A stretch of 64,000 nt of DNA from Halorussus vallis (lineage in GTDB: Archaea > Halobacteriota > Halobacteria > Halobacteriales > Haladaptataceae): the NCBI RefSeq assembly GCF_024138165.1, contig NZ_CP100000.1:1178001-1242000 (forward strand), read 5' to 3'. Position 1 is the first letter of the stretch, and each line of letters opens with the position of its first letter. A program made the translations under genes and the position numbers. Below are positions 7,380 to 17,008 of this stretch, one piece after another. The notes beneath the pieces were generated by a model. That model did no database searches, was not told where the DNA came from, and saw only the letters and a list, made by a program, of their open reading frames with translations.

Positions 7380-7931
7380 TCACTGGAACCCGCGACCGAC
7401 CTCGTCCTCGTCGATGAGGTCGTCGAGTTCGGCGTTCAGCAGGTCCTCGGCCTCCTCGAACCGCTCGGAGAGGTCCTCGACGTTGTCCGGACGGTCGGCG
7501 AAGTCGTAGTCGATGGGGCCGAACGCCGGACTGTCGAGGGCCTCCATCAGGTCGTCGAAGAAGTCGTTGGGCGTGGTCGGCGCGTCGGCGTGGGCCTTCA
7601 CGACCTCCGAGAGGTGGCGGGCCTTCCGCTCGGCGTCCTCCTCACCCTCCGGAGGACGCTGGACCGCGAAGCGGGCCTCTCGGTCCTTCTCGGGAAGGAA
7701 CGTCCCGATCTCGTCGTCGAGTTTGCGCGCGACCCGCGCGCCGACGCCCCGCACGTCGTAGGGGTTCTTCGCGTAGGTCTTCAGCAAGTAGAGTCCCCCG
7801 CGCGGGTGACCGAGGTAGAGGTCCTCGCCGACGCCACCCGACCGGGTGCCGCCGACCGCGCGCCAGCCTTCGGGGTCGACTCGCTCGTCGGTCACGTCGT
7901 CGACGATGTCCTGCCACTCGCGTATCCGCAT
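7380..7931 (-). CDS. Conserved haloarchaeal protein of unknown function
   Basis: This is a very acidic soluble protein of 183 residues. It begins MRIREWQDIVDDVTD, has a Gly-rich middle (GHPRGGLYLLKTYAKNPYDVRGVG), and ends in a Glu/Asp-rich helix (LSERFEEAEDLLNAELDDLIDEDEVG). There is no signal peptide, membrane segment or cysteine. The composition and codon use are those of a real haloarchaeal gene. It stands between a small membrane gene and the cobalamin adenosyltransferase on the same strand, with gaps of 67 and 126 nt, which gives no firm hint of function. Confidence 0.7.
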   Translation of the reverse strand: MRIREWQDIVDDVTDERVDPEGWRAVGGTRSGGVGEDLYLGHPRGGLYLLKTYAKNPYDVRGVGARVARKLDDEIGTFLPEKDREARFAVQRPPEGEEDAERKARHLSEVVKAHADAPTTPNDFFDDLMEALDSPAFGPIDYDFADRPDNVEDLSERFEEAEDLLNAELDDLIDEDEVGRGFQ

Positions 7932-8057
7932 GCCTATCGGTCAGGTACGGGCGTGACCGGATTAACGTATCGGTCGCGCGAACGCTCGGAAAGTCGGCGC
8001 CTCGTTCCGGACCGATTCGGTGCTTCGGTCCTTCGGCGATTCGACCCTTCGACGCTC

Positions 8058-8591
8058 TCAGTACGTCGGCGACTCCTCGGGGACGCCCTCGCGCTGGTTC
8101 ACCACGCGCGCGAAGACGAACAGCGCGTCCGAGAGGCGATTGAGGTAGGTGACCGCCTCGTCGTTGACGTCCTCGTCACTTTGGAGCGCGACGGCGCGGC
8201 GCTCGGCCCGGCGACAGACCGTCCGGGCGTGGTGGAGGTCCGCGCCGGACTCGCTCCCGCCCGGCAGGATGAACGACTGGAGGGGTTCGAGTTCCTCGTC
8301 GTACCCGTCCATCCAGTCCTCCAACTGCTCGACGTGTTCGGTGCCGACCGCAGGGTCGTCCTCGTCGGGGTCGGGATTGGCGAAGTCGGCCTGGACGACG
8401 TGGAGATGGTTCTGGACCTCGCGAAGGTGGTCGTCGACGTCGTCGTGACCGGTCGGCCGCGTCCGGCCGACGAGGGCGTTGAGTTCGTCCACCGTGCCGT
8501 AGGCTTCGATTCGCGGACTCGTCTTCGAGACGCGCGACATGTCCCGGAGGTCGGTCTGTCCCTCGTCGCCGCGACCGGTGTAGACTTTCAT
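8058..8591 (-). CDS. pduO: ATP:cob(I)alamin adenosyltransferase, PduO type
   Basis: The protein has 177 residues. The N-terminal MKVYTGRGDEGQTDL is the ATP-binding signature of the PduO/MMAB family, followed by RVSKTSPRIEAYGTVDELNALVG and the C-terminal arginine-rich helix (ARTVCRRAERRAV) and YLNRLSDALFVFAR that complete the active site. It transfers the adenosyl group from ATP to reduced cobalamin to make coenzyme B12, used for example by methylmalonyl-CoA mutase and class II ribonucleotide reductase. The length is usual for the family. No other cobalamin gene is adjacent. Confidence 0.95.
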   Translation of the reverse strand: MKVYTGRGDEGQTDLRDMSRVSKTSPRIEAYGTVDELNALVGRTRPTGHDDVDDHLREVQNHLHVVQADFANPDPDEDDPAVGTEHVEQLEDWMDGYDEELEPLQSFILPGGSESGADLHHARTVCRRAERRAVALQSDEDVNDEAVTYLNRLSDALFVFARVVNQREGVPEESPTY

Positions 8592-8665
8592 GACGGCGTG
8601 AAGTTGCGCCCGGCCCTACTTAACTCTCCGCGAGCCCCGTGCCGCGTCGGCGACGGGCGACCGCC

Positions 8666-8911
8666 TCACGCGTTAGCGAGCGACCGTTCGACGTATTCGA
8701 GGACGTTGTCGCTCTCGTTCATCGTCACGCCAGCCTCTTCGTGGACCAGCACCGGCACGGCGCGCTGGCCGCTGATTCGCTTGACTTCGTCGCGTTCGGA
8801 GTGGAGCGCCTCGACCCACCGCGTCTCGTACTCGACGCCGGCGTCTTCCAGCGCGTCGTGGACCTTCTCGCAGTACGGACAGCCGTCGAGCGCGTACAGT
8901 ATCACGGACAT
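8666..8911 (-). CDS. Glutaredoxin-like / GST N-terminal domain protein
   Basis: The protein has 81 residues starting at ATG 8911 (MSVILYALDGCPYCEKV). The CPYC dithiol at residues 11-14, the cis-proline region (RAVPVLVHEE) and the terminal ESDNVLEYVERSL helix make a complete thioredoxin fold of glutaredoxin type. It probably acts as a thiol-disulfide oxidoreductase in the cytoplasm; haloarchaea use gamma-glutamylcysteine rather than glutathione, so the partner thiol is uncertain. The longer frame upstream to 9109 is Arg/Pro-rich and is rejected as coding. Confidence 0.9.
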   Translation of the reverse strand: MSVILYALDGCPYCEKVHDALEDAGVEYETRWVEALHSERDEVKRISGQRAVPVLVHEEAGVTMNESDNVLEYVERSLANA

Positions 8912-9083
8912 GGGGCTTGGTTCGAGTCTCCGGGTCAAGAAGTTTGGTGCCCGCGGCCGCGCCGACGAGCCATCACGTCCGGGACGACCCCGATCTAATC
9001 GGCGCCCCGAGGCAGGCTGTGTCTCGACGCCATTCGAGTGAATTGGTATCGCGATAACCAATTTATGCTCCTGCAAACGCCGT

Positions 9084-9119
9084 CGAGCGGGGGCTAGCCC
9101 GTCGGCCATCCCCCGCTCG
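9084..9119. repeat. Inverted repeat in intergenic region
   Basis: The 10-bp arms CGAGCGGGGG (9084-9093) and CCCCCGCTCG (9110-9119) are separated by 16 nt. It lies between two divergent genes (starts at 8911 and 9212), so it is more likely regulatory, or part of a 5' transcript, than a terminator. Confidence 0.35.
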
Positions 9120-9211
9120 CTGGTTTCTCTCCAGAACGCCTCCGACGAGGTCGACGACCGCCGACGCGAGAAACCAGTATCTTAAATTGTTCCGCGACCC
9201 GACGTAGGAGT

Positions 9212-9379
9212 ATGGCTCAGGAGCTCGACCACGACTGTCCCCAGTGTGGGACCGAGCGGACCTTCTACCGCACCGCGAGCACGAATCTCCACCTCGGACT
9301 CAAGACCAAGTGGGGCTGTCCGGAGTGCGACTACCGGTTCGTCCGGATCGACGGCGAAATCGACTCGTCCGAGGCGTAG
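9212..9379 (+). CDS. 55-residue zinc-ribbon protein
   Basis: ATG 9212 to TAG 9379 encodes MAQELDHDCPQCGTERTFYR, then a linker and WGCPECDYRFVRIDGE. The two CPxC knuckles (residues 9-12 and 36-39) form one zinc ribbon. A CTTAAATTG box at 9181-9189 is about 27 nt upstream. Such short zinc-ribbon proteins are common in haloarchaea and often have no known role. Codon use is normal for the genome. Confidence 0.8.
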   Translation: MAQELDHDCPQCGTERTFYRTASTNLHLGLKTKWGCPECDYRFVRIDGEIDSSEA

Positions 9380-10364
9380 TCCGGCCCCCTCGGCGCCGTC
9401 CACATCGAACCGCATCCACGCCCATCGGTCGCGGTCCGAAAACTGCGACCGACGGCCGATTCTTCGGAACCGCCGAGTCGGCGACCGCCTGGAGAGGGCA
9501 AACTCCCCCGTTTCGGCCGTCGAAACGGAGTCGCCGGACCGCCCTTTCTGGCCAGTGCGTCACCGTTTCTGCGCGTGCCGCCGGTTCCGACGGCTAAACT
9601 CGCGTTCCCCGTACGTCCTCATCGAGCCCTTCGCGTAGTACCGTCCCCAGAACTCGCAGCGGGGTAATTTCGTCCTCGCTGAGAAGCACATCGTTCTCAG
9701 AGGCCGAGGCGGCGGCCCCGATATCCGTGGGGGACCGCCCCGAAAACGGCGATTCCCCCGGCCGTTTCTGCGCCGGCGTTCTCCAGTCGTCGCACGACAG
9801 TGCAAGTGTTTCTCCGCGCACGCGACGATTCGCCGAAATGCGTGGCGCTCCGCCCGGCGACGTAGTCGCCGACCTTCTGGCGAGTCATCGGACGAGTGCG
9901 TCTCCCGGTTCTCCGTTCGACCTTGCGACGTTCGATGGACGCTCGGTTCACACCGGCCGCCCGTCTTGCGCCGTACCGTCCCGGTCGTTCACCTGCGCCG
10001 GCAGAGCTTCACCGAGAGGTCTCCGTCGGCGGTCGTCGAGGTTCGCGGTCGAATCGGTAACCTCGCCGAGCGCCATCCCCGCAACAACCCCGATATCCGC
10101 CGCGAACGAACGCTCTTCCCGGAATATCGGTCGATGCAGTCGAAACTAATAAATCAGATTTCGAGATACAAAATCACCCAATCGGCGGCTCGGAAGCCCC
10201 CTCTGGAAGTGTCCTCACCGCCACGAAGGTCGGACCCGAAACGAGTTCGAGAGCCCACCGTTTCGCCGCGACACCGCCGCGAACCGCCGCTCGCTCGCCG
10301 TCGCCGACCGCCGGAAAGCCGGCGCTTAGAAAGCGTTATCCGACCGACCGACCGAAAACGTAGT
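9380..10364. other. 985-bp stretch without a convincing gene
   Basis: Several short frames exist on both strands, but none has the acidic composition or family features expected here. The only partly protein-like one is the minus-strand end at 9594-9730 ([20 protein letters not shown]...), which could be a decayed gene fragment. A less GC-rich stretch at about 10140-10185 precedes thrS. I see no tRNA, hairpin family or repeat of note. Confidence 0.5.
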
Positions 10365-12293
10365 ATGAGTCAAGTCACGGTTACCCTCCCCGACGGCTCG
10401 ACGTTGGAGCTGTCGGAGGGGGCGACGGTCGAGGACGTCGCGTACGAAATCGGACCCGGACTCGGGCGGGACACCGTCGCGGGGGTCGTCGACGGCGACC
10501 TCGTCGACAAGGCGACCGAACTCCACGAGGACGTCGCCATCGAGATCGTCACCGACCAGAGCGACGAGTACCTCGACGTGCTCCGCCACTCGGCGGCCCA
10601 CGTCTTCGCCCAGGCCCTCCAGCGCCTCTACCCCGACGCGAAGTTGACCATCGGCCCGTGGACCGACGACGGCTTCTACTACGACATCTACGGCGTCGAA
10701 CTCGACGAGGAGGACCTCCGGGCTATCGAGGAGGAGGCCTACGACATCATCGAGGAGGACCTCGCCATCGAGCGGTTCGAGCGCTCCCGCGAGGAGGCCT
10801 TCGAGGTCTACGAGGACAACGAGTTCAAGCGCGAGATTCTGGAAACCGAGGCGGCCGGCGACGAGTCGGTTTCCTTCTACGAGCAGGGCGAGTTCGAGGA
10901 CCTCTGTCGCGGACCGCACGTCGAGTCGACCGGCGAAATCGGCGGTTTCGCGCTGCTGTCCATCTCGGGGGCCTACTGGCGCGGCGACGAAGAGAACGAG
11001 ATGCTGACCCGGGTCTACGGCACCGCCTTCGAGAGCGAGGCGGAACTGGAGGAGTTTCTGGAGCGCCGCGAGGAGGCCGAGGAGCGCGACCACCGAAAGA
11101 TCGGCCGGGAGATGGACCTCTTTTCCATCCCCGAACACTCGCCCGGATGCGCCCACTACCACCCCAACGGGATGACCATCCGGCGGGAACTGGAGGATTA
11201 CATCCGAGCCAAGAACGACGAACTCGGCTACGACGAGGTCTGGACGCCCGAACTCAACAAGGCCGAACTCTGGAAGCCCACGGGTCACTACGACAACTTC
11301 AAGGAGGAGGGCGAGATGTTCGCGTGGGAGCAGGACGACACCGAGTACGGCCTGAAGCCGATGAACTGCGCGAACCACGCCCACATCTACGACAGCCACA
11401 CCTACTCCTACCGCGACCTGCCGGTCCGGTTCTCGGAGTTCGGGACGGTCTACCGCAACGAGCAGTCGGGCGAACTCTCCGGCCTCCTGCGGGTCCGCGG
11501 GCTGACCCAGGACGACGGCCACGCCTTCATCCGGAAGGACCAGATCCGCGAGGAGATTACCCGGACGCTCGGCATCATCGAGGATATCTACGGCCACTTC
11601 GATCTCGAGGTCAAGTACAAACTCGAGACGAAGGGCGACAACGCGGTCGGCAGCGACGAGATCTGGTCGGAGGCCACCGACGCGCTGAAGGCCGCCCTCG
11701 AATCCGAGGGCCTCGACTACGACGTCGAAGAGGGCGAAGCCGCCTTCTACGGCCCGAAGATTGGCCTCGACGCCGTCGACGCTATCGGCCGGGAGTGGAC
11801 CATCGGCACGGTCCAACTCGACTTCAACATCCCCGAGCGCCTCGACCTGACCTACACCGGCGAGGATAACGAACCCCATCGCCCGGTGATGGTCCACCGC
11901 GCGTTGCTCGGGTCGTTCGAGCGCTTCATGGGCGTGATGATCGAGCACTTCAAGGGCAACTTCCCGACCTGGCTCGCCCCCGAGCAGGTCCGCATCCTGC
12001 CCGTGAGCGACGACAACATCGGCTACGCCAAACAGCTCCAGAACCGCTACCTCGGCGACTTCCGGGTCGAAATCGAGGACCGGTCGTGGACGGTCGGCAA
12101 GAAGATCCAGCAGGCCCACGACGACAACGTCCCCTACATGCTCGTCGTCGGCGACAACGAGGAGGAGGCCGGCACCATCTCGGTGCGCGACCGACTGGAG
12201 CGCGAGCGCGACGACGTCAGCGTCGAGGCGTTCGCCGACCACCTCGCCGAAGAGGTCGAGGGCAAGGCGACGACGCCGACGTTCTTGGAGTAA
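10365..12293 (+). CDS. thrS: Threonyl-tRNA synthetase (bacterial-type domain layout)
   Basis: The protein has 642 residues. It starts with a TGS domain (1-62), then the N2/SAD editing domain with H75-x3-H79 (HSAAHVFAQ) and the CRGPH cysteine-histidine motif. The class II catalytic core follows, with the zinc-binding MNCANH, motif 2 ([16 protein letters not shown]) and motif 3 ([11 protein letters not shown]), and an HGTP anticodon-binding domain closes it. It charges tRNA-Thr and the N2 domain clears mischarged Ser-tRNA-Thr. This layout differs from the typical euryarchaeal enzyme with a DTD-like editing domain. The ATG at 10365 is chosen since the upstream frame is Arg/Pro-rich with no protein character. 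Confidence 0.97.
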   Translation: MSQVTVTLPDGSTLELSEGATVEDVAYEIGPGLGRDTVAGVVDGDLVDKATELHEDVAIEIVTDQSDEYLDVLRHSAAHVFAQALQRLYPDAKLTIGPWTDDGFYYDIYGVELDEEDLRAIEEEAYDIIEEDLAIERFERSREEAFEVYEDNEFKREILETEAAGDESVSFYEQGEFEDLCRGPHVESTGEIGGFALLSISGAYWRGDEENEMLTRVYGTAFESEAELEEFLERREEAEERDHRKIGREMDLFSIPEHSPGCAHYHPNGMTIRRELEDYIRAKNDELGYDEVWTPELNKAELWKPTGHYDNFKEEGEMFAWEQDDTEYGLKPMNCANHAHIYDSHTYSYRDLPVRFSEFGTVYRNEQSGELSGLLRVRGLTQDDGHAFIRKDQIREEITRTLGIIEDIYGHFDLEVKYKLETKGDNAVGSDEIWSEATDALKAALESEGLDYDVEEGEAAFYGPKIGLDAVDAIGREWTIGTVQLDFNIPERLDLTYTGEDNEPHRPVMVHRALLGSFERFMGVMIEHFKGNFPTWLAPEQVRILPVSDDNIGYAKQLQNRYLGDFRVEIEDRSWTVGKKIQQAHDDNVPYMLVVGDNEEEAGTISVRDRLERERDDVSVEAFADHLAEEVEGKATTPTFLE

Positions 12294-12432
12294 GCGACGC
12301 CCGAGTCACACGGAACTGCCCGTCGGTTTTTCGCGGTCGGAGCGTCCGGAGGTCATCGCGTCCGGACCGCGACTCGCAGTGTCACCAAGGGGAGGTTTTA
12401 TCTGGGTGCCCTCCGCGCGACCCACGTAACGA

Positions 12433-12789
12433 ATGCCCCCAGCGTTGATGATAGTGGACGACAGCGACTTCCAGCGGACGATGATTCGCCAGGCGGTCGA
12501 GGGCGAGTTCGACGTCGTCGCGGAAGCCGGCACCGGCGCCGAGGCGGTCGAGCAGTTCGAACGTCACGCCCCCGACGCGATAACGATGGACATCATGATG
12601 CCCGAGATGGACGGGGTGGAGGCGACCTCGGAGATCAAATCGCGGGCCGACCCGCCGGTCGTCGTGATGGTCACCAGCGTCGACCAGGAGAGCAAGATGA
12701 AACAGGCCGTCAGGGCCGGCGCCGACAGCTACGTGACCAAGCCGTTCGACCCCGAGGACGTACTCGCCGAACTCGACTCCTTCGTCTGA
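12433..12789 (+). CDS. cheY: Stand-alone CheY-type response regulator
   Basis: The protein is a single 118-residue receiver domain. The acidic pocket D9-D10 (VDDSDFQ), phospho-acceptor D53 (TMDIMMPEMDG), T81 (VTSVDQ) and K103 (VTKPF) are all present, so it is expected to be phosphorylated. There is no output domain. CheY-like proteins of this type signal to the archaellum motor or to other partners; no che or fla gene is in the window, so a chemotaxis role is not shown. An in-frame ATG five codons in (MIVDDSDF) is an alternative start. Confidence 0.88.
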   Translation: MPPALMIVDDSDFQRTMIRQAVEGEFDVVAEAGTGAEAVEQFERHAPDAITMDIMMPEMDGVEATSEIKSRADPPVVVMVTSVDQESKMKQAVRAGADSYVTKPFDPEDVLAELDSFV

Positions 12790-12865
12790 GCGGCCGCCGG
12801 TCTGGTCGTCCGTGCGCGCCGGCACGGTTCCTCGGCACAGTTCCTCGGCAGGGTTCCCCCGCCGT

Positions 12866-13714
12866 TCAGGCGGGCTTCCACCGAATCTCCGAGAGCGGGT
12901 GGAGCGGATTGCCGCCGACCACGTCGTAGGTCGTCTCGGTCACCTCGAAGCGGTCGGCGTCGCGGAGCGACGACAGTAAGTCGTCGTTGTAGCCCCGGCG
13001 GGCGACGTAGCTCCGCCGGAGTTGGCCGAGTAGCGTGTCCGCGGGGTGGAGTTCGGCTACGTGTTCGAGGTGGACGCCGACCCGGATTCGGTCGCGGTAC
13101 GTCGCCAGCGGGCCGGTCACGATTTTCCGAACGCTCGGTATCGCGGTCAGCGACCCCTGCGTGAACAGGACGACCTCCTCCTCGTCGGGGAGGGCCTCCA
13201 GCGGGTCCCACCGGTCGTCGCGGAAGTCGAACGACTCGACGGCGATTCGGTCGCGGTCGCCCAGCAGTTCGCGGGCGAGCGCCACGCCGCTCGCCGCGGA
13301 TTCGCCGCCGACGAACTCGCAGTCGGGGTAGGCCTCGGCCAGCACGCCGAGTTCGTGGCCCCACCCGCAGCCGAGCGCGACCACCGTCTCGCCGCCCGCG
13401 AGCACGCCGTCGAGGGCGGCGACCAGCGCCTCGTCCTGGAGTTCCTGTTTCTCGTCGACGTCGGCGAGGTAGAGCGTCTCGCCCCGGGAGACGGCGACCG
13501 GACTCTCCTCGGCGTAGTGGTTGGCGGATCGCTTCACGTCCCGGAAGTCCATCTCGGGGTTCTCGCGTGCGAGGTCGAGCAGTTGCTCGTAGATGGACTC
13601 GTAGGCCGCCACTCCGGTGCCGCCTGGGCCGTCGCCGTCCCGGTCGTCGAGGTCGAGTAGTCTCGACGGCCACGGCGAGTGCTTCGGCAGGTCGTCGAGC
13701 GGGAGTTCGCGCAT
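12866..13714 (-). CDS. SAM-dependent methyltransferase-like protein
   Basis: The protein has 282 residues. The Rossmann motif I VVALGCGWGHELG at about residue 112 and the acidic end of the next strand (CEFVGGESAAS) mark a class I methyltransferase fold. The N-terminal ~100 residues (DVKRSANHYAEESPVAVSRGETLYLADV) are not part of the core and may give substrate specificity. No target-type signature is evident (no NPPY or PPxY), so the substrate is unknown. It is downstream of the gcv genes on the same strand but separated by 190 nt containing an inverted repeat and a tandem repeat. Confidence 0.8.
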   Translation of the reverse strand: MRELPLDDLPKHSPWPSRLLDLDDRDGDGPGGTGVAAYESIYEQLLDLARENPEMDFRDVKRSANHYAEESPVAVSRGETLYLADVDEKQELQDEALVAALDGVLAGGETVVALGCGWGHELGVLAEAYPDCEFVGGESAASGVALARELLGDRDRIAVESFDFRDDRWDPLEALPDEEEVVLFTQGSLTAIPSVRKIVTGPLATYRDRIRVGVHLEHVAELHPADTLLGQLRRSYVARRGYNDDLLSSLRDADRFEVTETTYDVVGGNPLHPLSEIRWKPA

Positions 13715-13764
13715 GGACTTCGTTCGGACTCACGTCGAGAAGATAAGCGTTCCGTGCGCGGCGG

Positions 13765-13836
13765 GTCGAACGAGTGGGTCAGTTCGAGCGAGTCGCACGG
13801 TTCGAGCGATTCGGACGATTCGAACGAGTCGGTCGT
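13765..13836. repeat. Four tandem 18-nt degenerate repeats
   Basis: Units of 18 nt begin at 13765, 13783, 13801 and 13819, with pattern TTCGARCGAKTCGSACGG. The first unit is the most diverged (GTCGAACGAGTGGGTCAG). They lie just upstream of the methyltransferase start (13714) and downstream of gcvPB. Confidence 0.6.
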
Positions 13837-13866
13837 TCGGCGCCACCGGGCGGCGCCAAACGACCG
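13830..13866. terminator. Hairpin downstream of gcvPB
   Basis: The 15-bp arms 13830-13844 and 13852-13866 have one mismatch and a 7-nt loop. It starts about 40 nt after the gcvPB stop at 13905 on the minus strand and is the likely 3' end signal of the gcv transcript (inference). Confidence 0.5.
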
Positions 13867-13904
13867 GCGTTTCGCGTGATTCGTCCGTCGTTCCGCGGTC
13901 CGAC

Positions 13905-15359
13905 CTATTCCTCGGAGTCGTCAGCGCCGAGCGCCCGCCACGACAGCCGCAGGTCGCGGGCCGCGCTCGTCTGGTCGATGCGCCGAGCGGTGGTGCGCTC
14001 GGGCGCGGCCGAGAGCGTCTCGTCGTCCTCGTCGTGGACCGCGTCGAACGCCGCCGCGAGTTGGTCGAGCGTCTCCTTCGTCTCTATCTCGGTCGGCTCG
14101 GTCATCAGCGCCTCGGGGACGATCTCGGGCCACTTGGTCGTCGGCGGGTGGACGCCGTAGTCGAGCATCCGCTTGGCCACGTCGGCGGCGTCCTGGTCGC
14201 CCGCACTGGCGACGAACTCGTGGTGGAACGGCCCGAACGGAATCTCGTACTCTATCTGGCTGGCGAGGTAGTTGGCGTTCAACACCGCCTTCGCGGAGGC
14301 GTCTTCGAGGCCCACGTCGCCGAGGCGGGCGATGTAGGCGTAGGCTTTCACGAGGACAAGCCAGTTGCCTTCGAAGCCGTGGACCTTGCCGACGGTCGAC
14401 TCGGGGTCGAAGCGCTCGTAGGCACCCGAGTCGGTTTCGCGGACCCGCGGCGCGGGCAGGAACTCCGCGAGGTCGGAAACCACGCCGACCGGGCCGGCGC
14501 CGGGGCCGCCGCCGCCGTGGGGCGTGGCGAACGTCTTGTGGACGTTGTAGTGCATGATGTCGAAGCCCATGTCGCCCGGTCGGGCCTGGCCCAGCAGGGC
14601 GTTGAGGTTCGCACCGTCGTAGTAGAGCAGGCCGCCGGCGTCGTGGACGATTTCGGCGATCTCCTCGATGTTCCGCTCGAACAGTCCGAGCGTGTTCGGA
14701 TTCGTCAGCATGAACAGCGCGGTCCGGTCGCCGGCGGCGGCCTCCAGCGCTTCGAGGTCGACCCGGCCGTCGTCGCCCGAGGGGAGTTCGACCACGTCGT
14801 AGCCGGCCAGCGCCGCGCTGGCGAAGTTGGTGCCGTGGGCGCTGTCGGGGACGATGATCTCGTCGCGAGTCTCGCCGTCGCCCTCGGCCTCGTGGTACGC
14901 CTTGGCGACGAGGATGCCTGCGAATTCGCCGGCCGCGCCGGCAGGAGGCTGGAGGCTCACCGCGTCCATCCCGCCGATGCGTGCGAGGTAGTCCTGGAGG
15001 CCGTGCATCAGCGCCAGGGTCCCCTGGAGGCTCCGGTCCGAGCGGTCGTGGTGGACCGCCGCGCTCGGGAGCGCCGCCACGTCCTCGGTGAACTTCGGGT
15101 TGTACTTCATCGTGCAACTGCCCAGCGGGTACGGCCCGGAGTCGACGCCGTAGTTCATCTGGGAGAGCCGGGTGTAGTGGCGCGCGAGTTCGGGTTCCGA
15201 GAGGCCGGGCAGTTCCACGGTGTCGCGAGTCAGTTCGTCGGGGAGCGGCGACTCGACCTCGACCTCCTCGGTGTTCTTCTCCGAGAGTAGCGGTTCGTAC
15301 TGGTCGTCGGTCGATTCGCCGTTCTTGTCGTGGGTCCACCGGGCTTGGTCGTAGCGCAT
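13905..15359 (-). CDS. gcvPB: Glycine dehydrogenase (decarboxylating) subunit 2
   Basis: The protein has 484 residues. It is the PLP-bearing half of the split P-protein of the glycine cleavage system. The PLP lysine is K275 in HKTFATPHGGGGPG, and the SCTMKYNPK motif (81-89) typical of subunit 2 is present. With GcvPA it decarboxylates glycine and passes the aminomethyl group to lipoyl-GcvH. The ATG directly follows the gcvPA stop with no gap, so the two subunits are translationally coupled. The C-terminus is acidic and ends LGADDSEE. Confidence 0.97.
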   Translation of the reverse strand: MRYDQARWTHDKNGESTDDQYEPLLSEKNTEEVEVESPLPDELTRDTVELPGLSEPELARHYTRLSQMNYGVDSGPYPLGSCTMKYNPKFTEDVAALPSAAVHHDRSDRSLQGTLALMHGLQDYLARIGGMDAVSLQPPAGAAGEFAGILVAKAYHEAEGDGETRDEIIVPDSAHGTNFASAALAGYDVVELPSGDDGRVDLEALEAAAGDRTALFMLTNPNTLGLFERNIEEIAEIVHDAGGLLYYDGANLNALLGQARPGDMGFDIMHYNVHKTFATPHGGGGPGAGPVGVVSDLAEFLPAPRVRETDSGAYERFDPESTVGKVHGFEGNWLVLVKAYAYIARLGDVGLEDASAKAVLNANYLASQIEYEIPFGPFHHEFVASAGDQDAADVAKRMLDYGVHPPTTKWPEIVPEALMTEPTEIETKETLDQLAAAFDAVHDEDDETLSAAPERTTARRIDQTSAARDLRLSWRALGADDSEE

Positions 15360-16703
15360 CTAGGCCACCTCCTCGAAGGCCGCGACCAGTCGGTCGACGG
15401 CGTGCTCGTTCGCGTCGGTCACGCAGACCTGCACCTCGTGTTCGCCGACCGCGTGGACCGCGAAGCCCTCGGCTTCGAGGTCCGAGGCGATGGCGGCGGC
15501 GGGCTGGTCGGTGTGGGCGACGAACTCCCGGAAGTGGTGGCGGTCGTGGACCGGCGCCTGCAGGCCGCTCACGTCGTCGAGTCGGTCGGCGAGGTCGGCC
15601 GCGAGGGTCACGCAGTCGTTGGCGAGGTCGACCAGTCCGGCGGGGCCGAGGTAGGCGGCGTGGATGGCGGTCCGGAGTGCGACCCACGCCTGGTTCGTGC
15701 AGATGTTGCTCGTCGCGCGCTCGCGGCGGATGTGCTGTTCGCGCGTCTGGAGCGTCAGCGTGTAGGTCCGGCGGTCGGCGGCGTCCTCACTGGCGCCGAC
15801 GAGTCGGCCCGGCACCTGCCGGACGAACTCCTCGCGCGTGGCGAACAGACCCAGTCCCATGCCGTAGGCCGTGGGCAGTCCGAGCGCGGCCGCGTCGCCG
15901 ACCACCACGTCGGCGCCGACCGACGCGGGTTCCTGGAGCACCGCGAGCGCGACGGGGTCGGTGCCGAGGCAGAACAGCGCACCGTGGTCGTCGGCCAGGT
16001 CGCCGACGTCCGCGAGGTGCTCCTCTATCGTCCCGCGCGTGGTGGGGTTCTCCGCGTACACCATCAGGACGTCGTCGTCGAGGGCCTCGGCCAGCGCGTC
16101 GACGTCGACGTTCCCGTCGTCGGTGCCGTAGGTTTCCACGGCGAGGCCCGCGCCGTCGGTGTAGTTTTCGAGGATGTCCCGACGCTCGGCCAGCAGGTAC
16201 TCGGGCACCAGCACCCGGTCGCCGTCGGTCGAGCGCACCCGGGCGGCGAGCAGGGCCGCCTCCGCCAGCGCGGAGGCGTGGTCGTACATCGAGGCGTTGA
16301 CTATTTCGAGGCCCGTCAGCTCCACCAGCATCGACTGGTACTCGAACAGCGCCTGGAGGAACCCCTGGGTGATCTCCGGCTGGTACTGGGTGTAGGAGGT
16401 CAAAAACTCCGAGCGCTGCGAGAGGTGGTCGACCAGCGAGGGGACGTAGTGCTCGTAGTGGCCCCGCCCCAGGAACTCGGTCAGGTCGTCGTTGCGCGAC
16501 AGTAGCCCCCAGACGTGGCGCTCGGCGTCGCGTTCGGTCCGGGCCTCGATGCCGAAGTCGCCGTCGAACGCGACCGACTCGGGGATGTCGAAGAGGTCGG
16601 TCACGTCGTCGGCGTCCACGGCGTCGAGCATCGCCTCCGTCTCGGCGGCGGTGTGTGGGGCGTACGGGCTTCCCCGCTCCCCGCGCTCGTTTCGTCCGCT
16701 CAT
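15360..16703 (-). CDS. gcvPA: Glycine dehydrogenase (decarboxylating) subunit 1
   Basis: The protein has 447 residues. It begins with a family-typical [13 protein letters not shown] then DLFDIPESV, and YHYVPSLV-like ([13 protein letters not shown]), [21 protein letters not shown] and [10 protein letters not shown] blocks match the N-terminal half of the glycine decarboxylase P-protein. It forms the heterotetramer with GcvPB. A CGCTTAAAACGG box at 16727-16738 lies about 30 nt before the ATG, so the gcvPA-gcvPB pair has its own promoter separate from gcvT-gcvH. Confidence 0.97.
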   Translation of the reverse strand: MSGRNERGERGSPYAPHTAAETEAMLDAVDADDVTDLFDIPESVAFDGDFGIEARTERDAERHVWGLLSRNDDLTEFLGRGHYEHYVPSLVDHLSQRSEFLTSYTQYQPEITQGFLQALFEYQSMLVELTGLEIVNASMYDHASALAEAALLAARVRSTDGDRVLVPEYLLAERRDILENYTDGAGLAVETYGTDDGNVDVDALAEALDDDVLMVYAENPTTRGTIEEHLADVGDLADDHGALFCLGTDPVALAVLQEPASVGADVVVGDAAALGLPTAYGMGLGLFATREEFVRQVPGRLVGASEDAADRRTYTLTLQTREQHIRRERATSNICTNQAWVALRTAIHAAYLGPAGLVDLANDCVTLAADLADRLDDVSGLQAPVHDRHHFREFVAHTDQPAAAIASDLEAEGFAVHAVGEHEVQVCVTDANEHAVDRLVAAFEEVA

Positions 16704-17008
16704 GTGTGCGAGGCTACGGAGTCGACCGTTTTAAGCGAGTGGTATTCGGTTTCGGCCTCGATGCACGTTCGTGTAACAGATGGCGTCCGAGGTGGGTGGG
16801 GAAGGGGTCGACCGTGAACAGAACTGGCCGAAAACCGCCGCATCTGTTCGTCGGGAGCGACGGTGGCTCTCGGCAGGTGCGCGTGACGACGGTTCTCGCT
16901 TCCGGTGCGCTCGACCGGAGCGTGCGAGGGCCTTCGATGCTGTCACGGTTTCAGTCGCCACTTCCGAGCCACTGTCGGCCGCCGGAAAATCGCAGTCCCG
17001 ACCCGAAC
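16704..17008. other. Non-coding stretch between gcvH and gcvPA
   Basis: These 305 nt hold the gcvPA promoter (TATA near 16730) and otherwise nothing I can assign. Short frames on both strands lack acidic protein character. No structured repeat is seen. Confidence 0.5.

Noticed and set aside
7272-9041. 589-residue plus-strand frame
   Set aside because: Antisense shadow of three minus-strand genes, including the cobalamin adenosyltransferase.
9594-9821. 75-residue minus-strand frame
   Set aside because: Its last 45 residues look partly protein-like, but the first half is Arg/Pro-rich, no family is recognised and the start has no promoter; it may be a decayed fragment, so it is only mentioned in the gap entry.
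13765-13836. CRISPR-like array
   Set aside because: The repeats are 18 nt, directly adjacent and degenerate, with no spacers, so it is a simple tandem repeat. No other array is present in the window.
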